This document shows, piece by piece, positions 8,557 through 16,882 of a stretch of DNA of 64,000 nt. Position 1 is the stretch's first letter. The number at the start of each line of letters is the position of its first letter. The position numbers and the translations under genes are program-made. The stretch comes from Bacillota bacterium (GTDB taxonomy: Bacteria; Bacillota; UBA4882; UBA8346), in assembly GCA_023435565.1 (NCBI GenBank), contig JAEYRN010000069.1, positions 1 through 64,000 of the forward strand, written 5' to 3'. The notes beneath the pieces were generated by a model. It was not told where the DNA came from and made no database searches. It was given only the letters and a program-made list of their open reading frames with translations.

Positions 8557-9084
8557 GTGTTAGATTCGTTAATCACCTCTAAAACCAGATTACAGCTTTT
8601 ATTATATTTTTTTTTAAACCCCGCCCAGTCTTCCTACTTACGTCGTTTAGCTAAAGAATTGGGAGAGTCTACTAACGCGATACGGGTAGAGTTAAATAGG
8701 CTGGAGGAAGTTCAATTATTAACCAGTAAAATAAATGGACGGGAGAAATGGTATACCGCAAATCAAAAACATCCTTTATTCCCGGAGATTAATTCGATTG
8801 TCAAAAAGATGATGGGGATTGATAAGCTTATCGAAGAAGTTTTAGCCAATTTGGGTCATTTGGAGATTGCTTTAGTGGTTGGAGATTATACCAGGGGTAT
8901 AGATTCAGGGATTATTGATCTGGTTTTAGTTGGGACGATTGACCGAAGTTATTTGGAGACACTGGTAAGTAAAGCGGAAAGTCTTATAAAGAGGCGGGTA
9001 AGGACTCTGGTGTTGAATAAGGAGGAATATGAAAATCTTTCGCCACGTTTTAAAGCGGAGGGAAGTATAACTATTTGGGAATAA
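8557..9084 (+). CDS. Winged-helix regulator with nucleotidyltransferase-like C-terminal domain
   Basis: A 175-residue cytoplasmic protein. Residues 1-70 form a winged helix of the ArsR/MarR kind: LDSLITSKTRLQLLLYFFLN, then the recognition region LRRLAKELGESTNAIRVELN. Residues about 85-175 resemble the minimal nucleotidyltransferase fold, but the catalytic pattern is weak: GDYTRG replaces GSxARG and DLVLVG replaces the DxD strand, so catalysis is doubtful. GTG 8557 is chosen because GGAGG (8547-8551) sits 5 bases before it and the protein then begins at the conserved LDSLITSK; an in-frame GTG at 8491 would place the palindrome inside the gene. Such regulators often sit in polysaccharide clusters. 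Its own leader carries a promoter, hairpin and palindrome, so it likely controls cluster expression. Confidence 0.75.
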   Translation: MLDSLITSKTRLQLLLYFFLNPAQSSYLRRLAKELGESTNAIRVELNRLEEVQLLTSKINGREKWYTANQKHPLFPEINSIVKKMMGIDKLIEEVLANLGHLEIALVVGDYTRGIDSGIIDLVLVGTIDRSYLETLVSKAESLIKRRVRTLVLNKEEYENLSPRFKAEGSITIWE

Positions 9085-9199
9085 GGAACATTGCAAGGTA
9101 TTTAGTAATAATCATAAAGAATGGATGTTCAATTTATAACAAGCAGCAGTATAGAAGACAAACATAATTTTTTAGATAACTAATTAGTAGGAGTAAAAA

Positions 9200-10138
9200 A
9201 TGAATGAAAGTTTTTATTCAATTGTAATTCCAGTATATAATTCTGAACAATGTCTTAGCGAATTAGTGGAAAGAATCGACTATACTTTTTCAAGTTATGG
9301 CTGGAAGTATGAAATTATTTTTATTAATGACCATAGTACGGATAATTCATTAGAAATAATTAAACAAATTTCTAATTGTAATAGTAATATAAAATACATT
9401 AGTTTTCGGAAAAATTATGGACAACATTCCGCTTTGCTGGCAGGGTTTAGGTGTGTTGCAGGCAATTATATAATTACAATGGATGATGATTTACAAAATC
9501 CTCCGGAAGAAATTCCAAAATTGATAAAGGCGATACAAGAAACTAATTATGATATTATTTTTGCAAAATTTGAAGAAAAAAGACATTCATTATACCGAAG
9601 ATTAGGAAGTAAAGTCATTAAATGGCTTAATGAAAGAATCTTTGATAAACCTAAAAATATAGTTTTATCAAATTTTAGAATTATAAAAAGAGAAATTGTG
9701 GATGAGGTAATTATAAGTAATACCCCCAATGTATATCTGCCCGGACTTTTGTTAATGACCACAAATAACTGCGGTAATATTGTTACAAAACATGACAAAA
9801 GAAAACACGGCAAATCCAATTATACTTTTAAAAAATTATTTAAACTAGTTCGAGCTTTGGTATTTGTTTTTTCAGATTTTTCACTAAAAATAATTATAAA
9901 GATCGGATTATTTTTCTCAATAATAGGATTTATCTTATCTGGTGTAGTTATTTTAAAAGATTTAATAATGGGGAGTAAGATACAAGGTTGGACTTCAACA
10001 ATTTTTGTTATATCTGTATTTAGTAGTATTAATCTTTTAGTTTCCGGAGTATTGGGCGAATACTTGCTGATAATACTCAAGAGTGTGAACTCTGAAAAAC
10101 AGTATGTTATTAAGGAAACCAACATTAGAAACAAATAG
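9200..10138 (+). CDS. Polyprenyl-phosphate-type glycosyltransferase (GT2, GtrB/ArnC-like)
   Basis: A 312-residue GT2 enzyme of the dolichol/bactoprenol-phosphate sugar synthase group, which transfers a sugar to undecaprenyl phosphate. The catalytic domain has SIVIPVYNSE (about 7-16), FINDHSTDNS (about 46-55), the YGQHSALLAGF segment (about 78-88) and MDDDLQNPPEE (about 98-108), the group's hallmark. Two membrane helices follow at about 232-258 and 268-295. AGTAGGAG precedes ATG 9200. Such enzymes usually feed a side-chain sugar that is added outside the membrane, often together with a flippase and a GT-C transferase; the membrane proteins at 12685 and 15145 are candidates for these roles (inference). 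Confidence 0.85.
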   Translation: MNESFYSIVIPVYNSEQCLSELVERIDYTFSSYGWKYEIIFINDHSTDNSLEIIKQISNCNSNIKYISFRKNYGQHSALLAGFRCVAGNYIITMDDDLQNPPEEIPKLIKAIQETNYDIIFAKFEEKRHSLYRRLGSKVIKWLNERIFDKPKNIVLSNFRIIKREIVDEVIISNTPNVYLPGLLLMTTNNCGNIVTKHDKRKHGKSNYTFKKLFKLVRALVFVFSDFSLKIIIKIGLFFSIIGFILSGVVILKDLIMGSKIQGWTSTIFVISVFSSINLLVSGVLGEYLLIILKSVNSEKQYVIKETNIRNK

Positions 10139-10151
10139 GTGTAAATAAAAA

Positions 10152-10907
10152 ATGGAAAATTTATTTATAATTGCCGGCGCCCAAAGAAGTGGTACGACTT
10201 TTTTATATCATATTTTAGATGCTCACCCAGAAATATATATGGCGAAACCAATAAAACCCGAACCAAAGTTCTTTTGTAATTCAGAAGAATATTGTTTGGG
10301 AAAAGAATACTACATTAATAAGTATTTTAGTGTCAGTGATCAATATAGGGCGTATGGAGAAAAATCGACGAGCTATATGACAACTAAGGATACACCTATA
10401 AATATTTATCGGATGTTTCCAAAGGCTAAATTGATTTTTTTGTTAAGAAATCCAATTGAAAGAGCAATCTCCAACTATTGGTTTTCGGTTAAAAATAAAC
10501 TTGAAACCGAAAGTTTCGAGTATGCAATTAAAAATGAAGAAAAAAGACTAATGGAGAACCCAATGCCTGGATTTTCAAATCACCCATTTGCATACTTAAC
10601 TAGAGGCAAATATGTTACTTTTATTTATGAGTTTTTTAAATATTTTCCAAGGGAAAATATTTTATTTATAAGGACTGAGGATTTAATGGATAGTTTATTA
10701 ATTCAAATAAAAAAAATATATACTTTTTTAAACGTTAGTTCTAATTTTGTTCCAAACATTGAAAGTAATAAAGTTAATACTGCTGAAAGAGAAGAAAATG
10801 TACTTACAATGGAATTAAAAAATTATTTAATTGAATATTTTAGAAATTATAATCGAGAGTTAGAAAAGCTTATTGATATTGATTTATCAGAATGGAACAG
10901 ATTATAA
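10152..10907 (+). CDS. Sulfotransferase
   Basis: A 251-residue PAPS-dependent sulfotransferase of the carbohydrate (heparan sulfate-like) group. The 5'-phosphosulfate loop AQRSGTTFLY is at 10-19, with the key Arg-Ser-Gly-Thr-Thr. The 3'-phosphate motif LLRNPIERAISNYWF follows at about 98-112. A KPEPKFF segment near 38-44 resembles the substrate-side motif of the family. It starts 14 bases after the polyprenyl-type glycosyltransferase and is likely in the same transcript. It predicts a sulfate ester on one of the sugars or on a lipid. No PAPS synthesis genes are in the window, so PAPS must come from central sulfur metabolism. Confidence 0.85.
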   Translation: MENLFIIAGAQRSGTTFLYHILDAHPEIYMAKPIKPEPKFFCNSEEYCLGKEYYINKYFSVSDQYRAYGEKSTSYMTTKDTPINIYRMFPKAKLIFLLRNPIERAISNYWFSVKNKLETESFEYAIKNEEKRLMENPMPGFSNHPFAYLTRGKYVTFIYEFFKYFPRENILFIRTEDLMDSLLIQIKKIYTFLNVSSNFVPNIESNKVNTAEREENVLTMELKNYLIEYFRNYNRELEKLIDIDLSEWNRL

Positions 10908-11005
10908 CTTATTACTAATTAAGATTTAGGGTTTATTTTAAATGTTTGATCTTTTGTTGGAATTACAGTTTCTGATATTCTAAAAGAAGGAGTAAATAGA
11001 ATAAA

Positions 11006-11872
11006 GTGAAATTTTGTCTTAAATGTGGCTCATCTGCTCTTAATTCAGAATGGTTATGTAGTTCTTGTGGTAAGAAACCGGAAACAATAAATGGTTTTTT
11101 AGCTTTTGCGCCTGATTTAGCCGAAGTAAATGATGGTTTTAGGCCCGAACGTTTTTTAAAACTCTCTGAATTAGAAAAAAATAATTTTTGGTTCTATTCC
11201 CGAAATATATTGATAACTTGGGCTTTGAACCATTATTTTCCAAATGCCAAAAACTTTTTGGAAATAGGTTGTGGAACCGGTTTTGTTTTATCTGGTATTG
11301 GCAATAGTATCCCACACATTGATTTATCCGGAAGTGAAATCTTTACTGGAGGATTATCGATTGTTAGGCAAAGGTTAAAAAAGGCCAACTTGTATCAAAT
11401 GGATGCACGAAATATTCCTTTTAAAGATGAATTTGATTTAATAGGAGCTTTCGATGTTCTTGAACATATCAAAGAAGATGAATTGGTTATAAACCAAATA
11501 TGTAAGGCAACAAATAATAGTGGAGGTATTATAATAACTGTTCCCCAACATCCATGGTTATGGAGTGATGTAGATGAACGTGCCTGCCATAAAAGAAGAT
11601 ATACTGCTAAGGAGATAAGGTATAAGGTTGAGCAAGCTGGTTTTAAAGTAGTTAGAATGACATCGTTTATTTCGTTATTATTACCATTAATGATAATTTC
11701 ACGTTTAAGAGAAAAACGTTATAATTCATTGGAAGATGTAAACTGTGAGTTAAAAGTTAATCGTTTCCTAAATTACTTCTTTAAGATGGCATTATCTATT
11801 GAACGTTGTTTAATCAAACTAGGAGTGTCCCTTCCTTTTGGAGGTTCTTTATTATTGATCGCCAAAAAGTAA
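11006..11872 (+). CDS. SAM-dependent methyltransferase with N-terminal zinc ribbon
   Basis: A 288-residue class I methyltransferase. The N-terminus has two CxxC pairs (CLKCG at about 4-8 and CSSCG at about 18-22), a small zinc ribbon. The SAM-binding glycine loop FLEIGCGTGF is at about 82-91, an acidic DARNIPF segment follows, and GAFDVLEHIKEDE matches motif IV. The C-terminal region has a hydrophobic LLLPLMII stretch that may dip into the membrane. The start is GTG 11006; an in-frame stop lies 9 bases upstream, so no longer start is possible, although AAGGAG is 13 bases away. The substrate is unknown; a sugar or lipid-linked glycan is likely from context. Confidence 0.8.
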   Translation: MKFCLKCGSSALNSEWLCSSCGKKPETINGFLAFAPDLAEVNDGFRPERFLKLSELEKNNFWFYSRNILITWALNHYFPNAKNFLEIGCGTGFVLSGIGNSIPHIDLSGSEIFTGGLSIVRQRLKKANLYQMDARNIPFKDEFDLIGAFDVLEHIKEDELVINQICKATNNSGGIIITVPQHPWLWSDVDERACHKRRYTAKEIRYKVEQAGFKVVRMTSFISLLLPLMIISRLREKRYNSLEDVNCELKVNRFLNYFFKMALSIERCLIKLGVSLPFGGSLLLIAKK

Positions 11873-11999
11873 AACCAAATGAATTTTGAAATGGAATGTT
11901 TACAACAAATATATTCTAAAAAAATCAATTATAAGTGTTTTGTGATTATACCATTTAATGGTTAATTTTTATTAAAGTTATTAATAGGAGATGTATTTT

Positions 12000-12620
12000 A
12001 TGAATATCAAGTTATTCGATTTTCGGTCAGCTTTATCTCATCCTAGTATTTACGAGTTTTTTAAAATAATTATCAAAGGAAGAGATGTTCGTTATCTTTA
12101 TGTAAAAAAATATATTAAGCCTAAGGAAGGCGACCGGGTATTGGATATAGGTTGTGGACCGGCGAATATACTAGAACATTTTCCAAATGTTGAATACGTA
12201 GGTTTTGATATCGAAAAAAAATATATTGATTCGGCTATTAAATATTTTGGTTCACGGGGACAGTTTTTTTGTAAAAAACTAAGTAGGGATGTTTTGGGAG
12301 AAAAAACTGAATTTGATATAGTAATAGCAATTGGAGTATTACATCATCTTAATGATGATGAAGCAATGGAGTTATTCGAGTTAGCGAATTCTGTAATGAA
12401 ATCTTCTTCTAGGTTAATTACTGTGGATGGATGTTACACAGACGGACAATCTGGTCTTGCGCGATTTATTCTTTCTAGGGATCGGGGACGATATGTAAGG
12501 ACTAAAGAGGCCTATATTAATTTAGCGTCAAAAGTGTTCTCTGATATTAAGGTTAATATTCATGATGATCTTTTACGTATTCCATATACTCATATAGTTA
12601 TGGAGTGTTCTAAAAATTAA
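12000..12620 (+). CDS. SAM-dependent class I methyltransferase
   Basis: A 206-residue methyltransferase. VLDIGCGPANIL (about 47-58) is motif I, VGFDIEKKYID (about 68-78) contains the acidic ribose-binding residue, and VIAIGVLHHLND (about 104-115) is motif IV. The C-terminal part of the family is present, with no membrane segment. ATG 12000 is preferred over ATG 11991, since AGGAG at 11986-11990 touches the earlier codon but sits 9 bases before the later one. It lies 127 bases after the other methyltransferase and may act on the same glycan. The methyl acceptor is not known. Confidence 0.8.
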   Translation: MNIKLFDFRSALSHPSIYEFFKIIIKGRDVRYLYVKKYIKPKEGDRVLDIGCGPANILEHFPNVEYVGFDIEKKYIDSAIKYFGSRGQFFCKKLSRDVLGEKTEFDIVIAIGVLHHLNDDEAMELFELANSVMKSSSRLITVDGCYTDGQSGLARFILSRDRGRYVRTKEAYINLASKVFSDIKVNIHDDLLRIPYTHIVMECSKN

Positions 12621-12684
12621 TGGGTTTATACAAAAAAGTCAAAATAAATCAGTCGTTAGTTAGTCTAGATGGAATACAGAGACA

Positions 12685-13686
12685 ATGAAAAATAAATTAT
12701 TTAGTTTAGGGAAAATTATTATAAGTTGTGGTTTAATATTTATTTTATTTTCAATTATTAAAACTAATAACTTAACAGAAGCAATTTCTAAAACAGAGTT
12801 AATTTTTGTACTATTAGGTATTGCAATGTATGGTTTAGCTCAACCGATTCTAGCTCACCGATGGCTTAGAATTTTGAATAATAGTGAAATAAAAATCTCA
12901 TTATTTGAAGCTATGCGGTTAAATTTTATCGGTATTTTCACCAGTAATTTTTTACCCGGGATTTATAGTGGTGATATTGTAAAACCACTTTATCTTCTTA
13001 ACCGCTATCCTGATCATAAGATAGTTCTATATGCCTCAGTGCTATTTGAACGAGTATGCGGTGTAATTACTATAATTATTATGTCATTAATCAGTAGTTG
13101 TTGGATAGCATTTGTTTATAATAGATGGTATTTTCTAATTTTATCTTTAGTATTATTTGTAGCCATTGGGGTGGGATTTTCTATATTAAATTGGGTTAGT
13201 AAGCCCAGAAGAATAATACCGGGTTTGATAGGTAAATTACTGAATATTGGAAACCAGTTTGCCGGGAAAATTCTTTTCTTTGCTAAAAATAAAAGATTAA
13301 CTCTGGAAATTGTTCTTTGGAGTATTCTTGCTCAAAGCTTTATGATTTTTATGTATTGGTTATTTTTAATTGCCGTTGGAGTTAAAATAAACCCTTTAGC
13401 TCTATCAATTGCAGCATCTTTGGCATGGCTTGTCTCCATGATTCCTGTTACTTTAAATGGTTTGGGATTACGTGAAGGCAGTATGGTATATTTTTTAAAT
13501 TATTTTGAAGTACCGTCGCATATCGCCTCTGTTGCTATTATTTTAGGTATAGCTCCAACAATAATTTTTTCCATTTTTGGAGCTTTTTTTTCGATATCAA
13601 AAATTGAAGTCTTAAAATTAAATAAGAGTGATAAACCAAAAAGAAAAAGAAGTATGTTAAATAAGGGAGAAAAGACTAAGTATTGA
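12685..13686 (+). CDS. Flippase-like membrane protein (YbhN/AglD, LPG-synthase TM family)
   Basis: A 333-residue integral membrane protein with about eight hydrophobic helices. It fits the family related to the membrane part of lysyl-phosphatidylglycerol synthase. Supporting segments are FTSNFLPGIYSGDIVKP (about 90-106), which matches the family's conserved loop, and SMIPVTLNGLGLREG (about 251-265). Members are often found near polyprenyl-phosphate glycosyltransferases and may move lipid-linked sugars across the membrane (family knowledge, not shown here). The last 25 residues are strongly basic and cytoplasmic. The ribosome site is weak (CAGAGA). Confidence 0.75.
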   Translation: MKNKLFSLGKIIISCGLIFILFSIIKTNNLTEAISKTELIFVLLGIAMYGLAQPILAHRWLRILNNSEIKISLFEAMRLNFIGIFTSNFLPGIYSGDIVKPLYLLNRYPDHKIVLYASVLFERVCGVITIIIMSLISSCWIAFVYNRWYFLILSLVLFVAIGVGFSILNWVSKPRRIIPGLIGKLLNIGNQFAGKILFFAKNKRLTLEIVLWSILAQSFMIFMYWLFLIAVGVKINPLALSIAASLAWLVSMIPVTLNGLGLREGSMVYFLNYFEVPSHIASVAIILGIAPTIIFSIFGAFFSISKIEVLKLNKSDKPKRKRSMLNKGEKTKY

Positions 13687-13755
13687 AGCTAGTTGGATGG
13701 ATTAGGTTATAAGGGCGATATAAAAAAAGCTGTTTAAAAAAGGGGCAAGGATTAT

Positions 13756-14949
13756 ATGAAGATTTCATTTAACAAACCTTATATTGTAGGGACAGAGGTT
13801 GAATATATTAAAAAGGCTATTTTAAATAACCATCTGTCCGGAGATGGGGAATTTACAAAAAAATGTCATGCCTGGTTGGAACAATATATTGGCTGTAAAA
13901 AAGCATTATTAACACATTCTTGTACCGCTGCTTTGGAAATGGCAGCGATCTTAGCCGATATTAAACCGGGTGACGAAATCATCATGCCCTCATATACATT
14001 TGTTTCAACTGCTAATGCCTTTGTTTTACAGGGAGGAATCCCGGTATTTGTTGATATTCGTCCCGATACTATGAACTTGGATGAAACTAAGATTGAAGCA
14101 GCCATTACTAAAAAAACCAAAGCGATTGTTCCGGTTCATTATGCAGGTGTGGCATGTGAGATGGATGTAATTATGGATATAGCCAAAAGAAATAATCTTT
14201 TGGTGATTGAAGATGCAGCGCAAGGGATTTTATCAAGTTATAAAGGACGCCCTTTGGGCAGTATCGGCCATATAGCGGCGCTAAGCTTTCATGAAACTAA
14301 AAATCTCATGTCGGGTGAAGGAGGGGCTTTATTAATAAATGATCCGCGTTTTATCGAACGGGCAGAGATTATTAGGGAAAAAGGCACTGATCGTAGTAAA
14401 TTTTTTAGGGGACAGGTTGATAAATATACCTGGGTTGATATCGGTTCTTCTTATTTACCTAGTGAACTGATCGCAGCCTTTTTATGGGCGCAAATGGAAC
14501 AAGCTGAAAATATTGTTGAACGGCGTATTAATATATGGAAGACATACCATCAAGCTTTTCTGGACTGGGAGAAAAAAGAAGTCTTATCGCGGCCGATAAT
14601 TCCTACGGAATGTTCACATAATGCGCATATGTATTATTTAGTTTTACCAAGTTTGATTCAACGTACTCGGTTTATTACAAATTTGAAAAAGGCGGGAATT
14701 CATTGTATTTTTCATTATATACCATTGCATGACTCTCCTGGAGGTTTGAAATATGGGTGTATAGATGGGGATTTGAAAATAACATCAGAAATGAGTAACC
14801 GCATAGTTAGATTACCGTTATGGATAGGGATAGAAGAATATTTACCAATAATTATTCAACAAATTGAAACTGAATTAGTTAATAGCAATTTTATAGACAC
14901 CTCTTTAAAAGAAATAGCTGTTGCCAACGAAGAATTAGACAAGTCTTAG
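13756..14949 (+). CDS. rffA: dTDP-4-amino-4,6-dideoxygalactose transaminase
   Basis: A 397-residue PLP aminotransferase of the DegT/DnrJ/EryC1 family, very close to E. coli RffA (WecE). It converts dTDP-4-keto-6-deoxyglucose plus glutamate to dTDP-4-amino-4,6-dideoxygalactose. Diagnostic segments are MPSYTFVSTANAFVLQGG, PVHYAGVACEMD, VIEDAAQG, the PLP-lysine region SFHETKN, and FFRGQVDKYTWVDIGSSY. The usual length is about 376, so the C-terminal tail is slightly longer. AAGGGGCAAGG precedes ATG 13756. The substrate would come from RmlA and RmlB, whose genes are about 25 kb downstream. No dedicated N-acetyltransferase (WecD or FdtC type) is adjacent, so the final sugar is unclear. Confidence 0.88.
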   Translation: MKISFNKPYIVGTEVEYIKKAILNNHLSGDGEFTKKCHAWLEQYIGCKKALLTHSCTAALEMAAILADIKPGDEIIMPSYTFVSTANAFVLQGGIPVFVDIRPDTMNLDETKIEAAITKKTKAIVPVHYAGVACEMDVIMDIAKRNNLLVIEDAAQGILSSYKGRPLGSIGHIAALSFHETKNLMSGEGGALLINDPRFIERAEIIREKGTDRSKFFRGQVDKYTWVDIGSSYLPSELIAAFLWAQMEQAENIVERRINIWKTYHQAFLDWEKKEVLSRPIIPTECSHNAHMYYLVLPSLIQRTRFITNLKKAGIHCIFHYIPLHDSPGGLKYGCIDGDLKITSEMSNRIVRLPLWIGIEEYLPIIIQQIETELVNSNFIDTSLKEIAVANEELDKS

Positions 14950-15144
14950 ACTTGAAGTAAGAATATGTTATTTACTTTTCGATAGGCAATATTTAATGTT
15001 TCTGAGTTAATCTATTTTTCTTTATTAATACTTTTTATGAATCTTATATAATCGTTGATACTTAACACTAGGAGAAGATTAAAAAGATACAAATTATTTA
15101 AAATATTAGCATTTTTTAGGAACGGAAAAGAAAGGTAAAACGAA

Positions 15145-16746
15145 GTGATGAATTTAAAATATCGAAATATATCCTTATCTTTAGGGAATATTATTAATAA
15201 TGACAATTCTCTTTTGTGTTTACTATACTTTATATCATATGGTTTAATTTTATTTAATAAAGGTATATTTTGGGATGGTTGGATATTATGCAACGCTAAT
15301 AAAGATATTATTACCGTCATTTTCCATGAAAGTGGGGCATTTCTAGGGATTAGAGGAATTATTCATAATTTTTTTCTTTCTTTTAATAATATTCTCCTAT
15401 ATCGTATAACTTGTTTTCTTGCATATCTAATCTCGGCAATTTTATTAAATAAAATTTTAAAAAATGTAAAAGAAATAACTTCTACAGCCAGATTTTTTAT
15501 TGTGTTGATTTTTGCTTTATTTCCGGTTAATAGCGCCCGGATAGCCTTGATAAATATCCCAACTTCGATTTTTTTCTTATTATTCTTTTTGGGATTTTGG
15601 CTAATTACCAAATTTATAGAGAAAAAGAACATTGTAACACGAATTGTAGCTTTGTGTTTTTTATTCTTGTCTTTTAATACCTATTCTATTTTAGTCTTTT
15701 ACAGTTTGGTGATATTATATCTTATCTATATTAGTAGCACACGAAATAAATCTCTATTCACCATCATTAAAGATTTAATGCATTATACAGATTTCATTGT
15801 TATGCCGGTTGTTTATTGGTTGATTAGAAATATCTTTTATAAACCTTCTGGTGCCTATGAAGGATATAATTCCATAACCTTGCAGAAATTAATACAAACT
15901 CCTTCGATGCTCATCCAGACTTTTAACAGCTCATTCCTGGAAATTTTCAGGATAATAATTGGTTTTTCAATATTAAATATTATCGGCGCTATTATAATAA
16001 TGTTCTGTCTTCAAAATAAAACTGAAGAACAATCGAAAATAAAGAATGATATATTATTGTTTTTTTTAGGAATCTTTTCTTTTATCGCCGGTGTCTTCCC
16101 TTATGTTTCGGTCGGGCTTTTTCCATGTTTATATGATTGGGACAGCAGACATCAGCTTTTAGTTCCCCTTGGAGCCGGTTTTATTATATATTACGGGCTT
16201 AAACTAATTATTGATTCTTTACGGCTCGATCGTAAGATTCATATTTTGCTTTGTTCCGTTCTCATAGCTTTATTTATCAATATGAATTTTAGGAATTGTA
16301 TTGAATATCAAATGGATTGGTATAAACAAGTTTCTTTGATTGAAAATTTTAAGGCTAGTACTGAAATAACAGATCATACCACTTTTCTATTTGAGGACCA
16401 CACTCCGAATGCTAAAGGGAGAAGTTATAGGCCTTATGAATATGCCGGTTTAATGAAATATGCTTTTGGAAATGAAGAAAGATTCGGGATGGATATTAAT
16501 GCTTTTAAAGGAACCAACAGTTTTACGCCTTTTATCGGTGAAGCCAATATTACAAAAGATTATAAGATTAGGGAACCGGAGTATAAAATTATTATTGAAC
16601 AAGGGAACTATTATAATTTTTATTATGATGGAATTATAAATAGAATATTCAAAACTTTTAAGTTAATGTTTTTAGAGTATTTTTCTCCCAAAAAATTTCG
16701 GGAATATGCAAAACAAATTATCATATTTAAGTATGATAAGTTATAA
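15145..16746 (+). CDS. Polytopic membrane protein, possible GT-C glycosyltransferase or polymerase
   Basis: I do not recognise this 533-residue protein. It has about ten hydrophobic helices in residues 20-415 and a soluble C-terminal tail of about 110 residues, presumably outside. The early loop after the first helix reads FWDGWILCN, with an aspartate placed like the catalytic acid of GT-C enzymes, and DWDSRHQLLVPLGAG lies in a later loop (about 331-345). These suggest an undecaprenyl-sugar-dependent glycosyltransferase, but a repeat-unit polymerase is equally possible. GTG 15145 and ATG 15148 are both possible starts; AAAGG at 15131-15135 favours the GTG slightly. It is the last gene before the legionaminic acid promoter region. 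Confidence 0.6.
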   Translation: MMNLKYRNISLSLGNIINNDNSLLCLLYFISYGLILFNKGIFWDGWILCNANKDIITVIFHESGAFLGIRGIIHNFFLSFNNILLYRITCFLAYLISAILLNKILKNVKEITSTARFFIVLIFALFPVNSARIALINIPTSIFFLLFFLGFWLITKFIEKKNIVTRIVALCFLFLSFNTYSILVFYSLVILYLIYISSTRNKSLFTIIKDLMHYTDFIVMPVVYWLIRNIFYKPSGAYEGYNSITLQKLIQTPSMLIQTFNSSFLEIFRIIIGFSILNIIGAIIIMFCLQNKTEEQSKIKNDILLFFLGIFSFIAGVFPYVSVGLFPCLYDWDSRHQLLVPLGAGFIIYYGLKLIIDSLRLDRKIHILLCSVLIALFINMNFRNCIEYQMDWYKQVSLIENFKASTEITDHTTFLFEDHTPNAKGRSYRPYEYAGLMKYAFGNEERFGMDINAFKGTNSFTPFIGEANITKDYKIREPEYKIIIEQGNYYNFYYDGIINRIFKTFKLMFLEYFSPKKFREYAKQIIIFKYDKL

Positions 16747-16763
16747 ATAAATGAAGGACTTTT

Positions 16764-16772
16764 TGTTATAAT
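16764..16772 (+). promoter_or_regulatory. Extended -10 promoter for the legionaminic acid cassette
   Basis: TG-T-TATAAT followed by G, 111 bases before legB and just after the stop of the membrane protein gene. No good -35 is seen. Transcription would start near 16779, placing the palindrome at 16792-16814 about 15 bases into the leader. Confidence 0.5.
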
Positions 16773-16791
16773 GTCGAAAAAAGAATCTGCG

Positions 16792-16814
16792 AATGAGTAA
16801 TTTTTTTACTCATT
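16792..16814. repeat. 23-bp palindrome, candidate operator (copy 2)
   Basis: AATGAGTAA and TTACTCATT flank five T. The inner 19 bases (16794-16812) are the exact reverse complement of 8492-8510. It lies between the likely transcription start and legB, where a bound regulator would block elongation. As RNA it could also form a 9-bp hairpin, but no T run follows the stem, so an intrinsic terminator is less likely. Confidence 0.5.
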
Positions 16815-16882
16815 AAATTTATATCTTTGTCAATTAATTGAGGATATTAATAATTCCATAATTATAAAGGTTGGTTATTATA

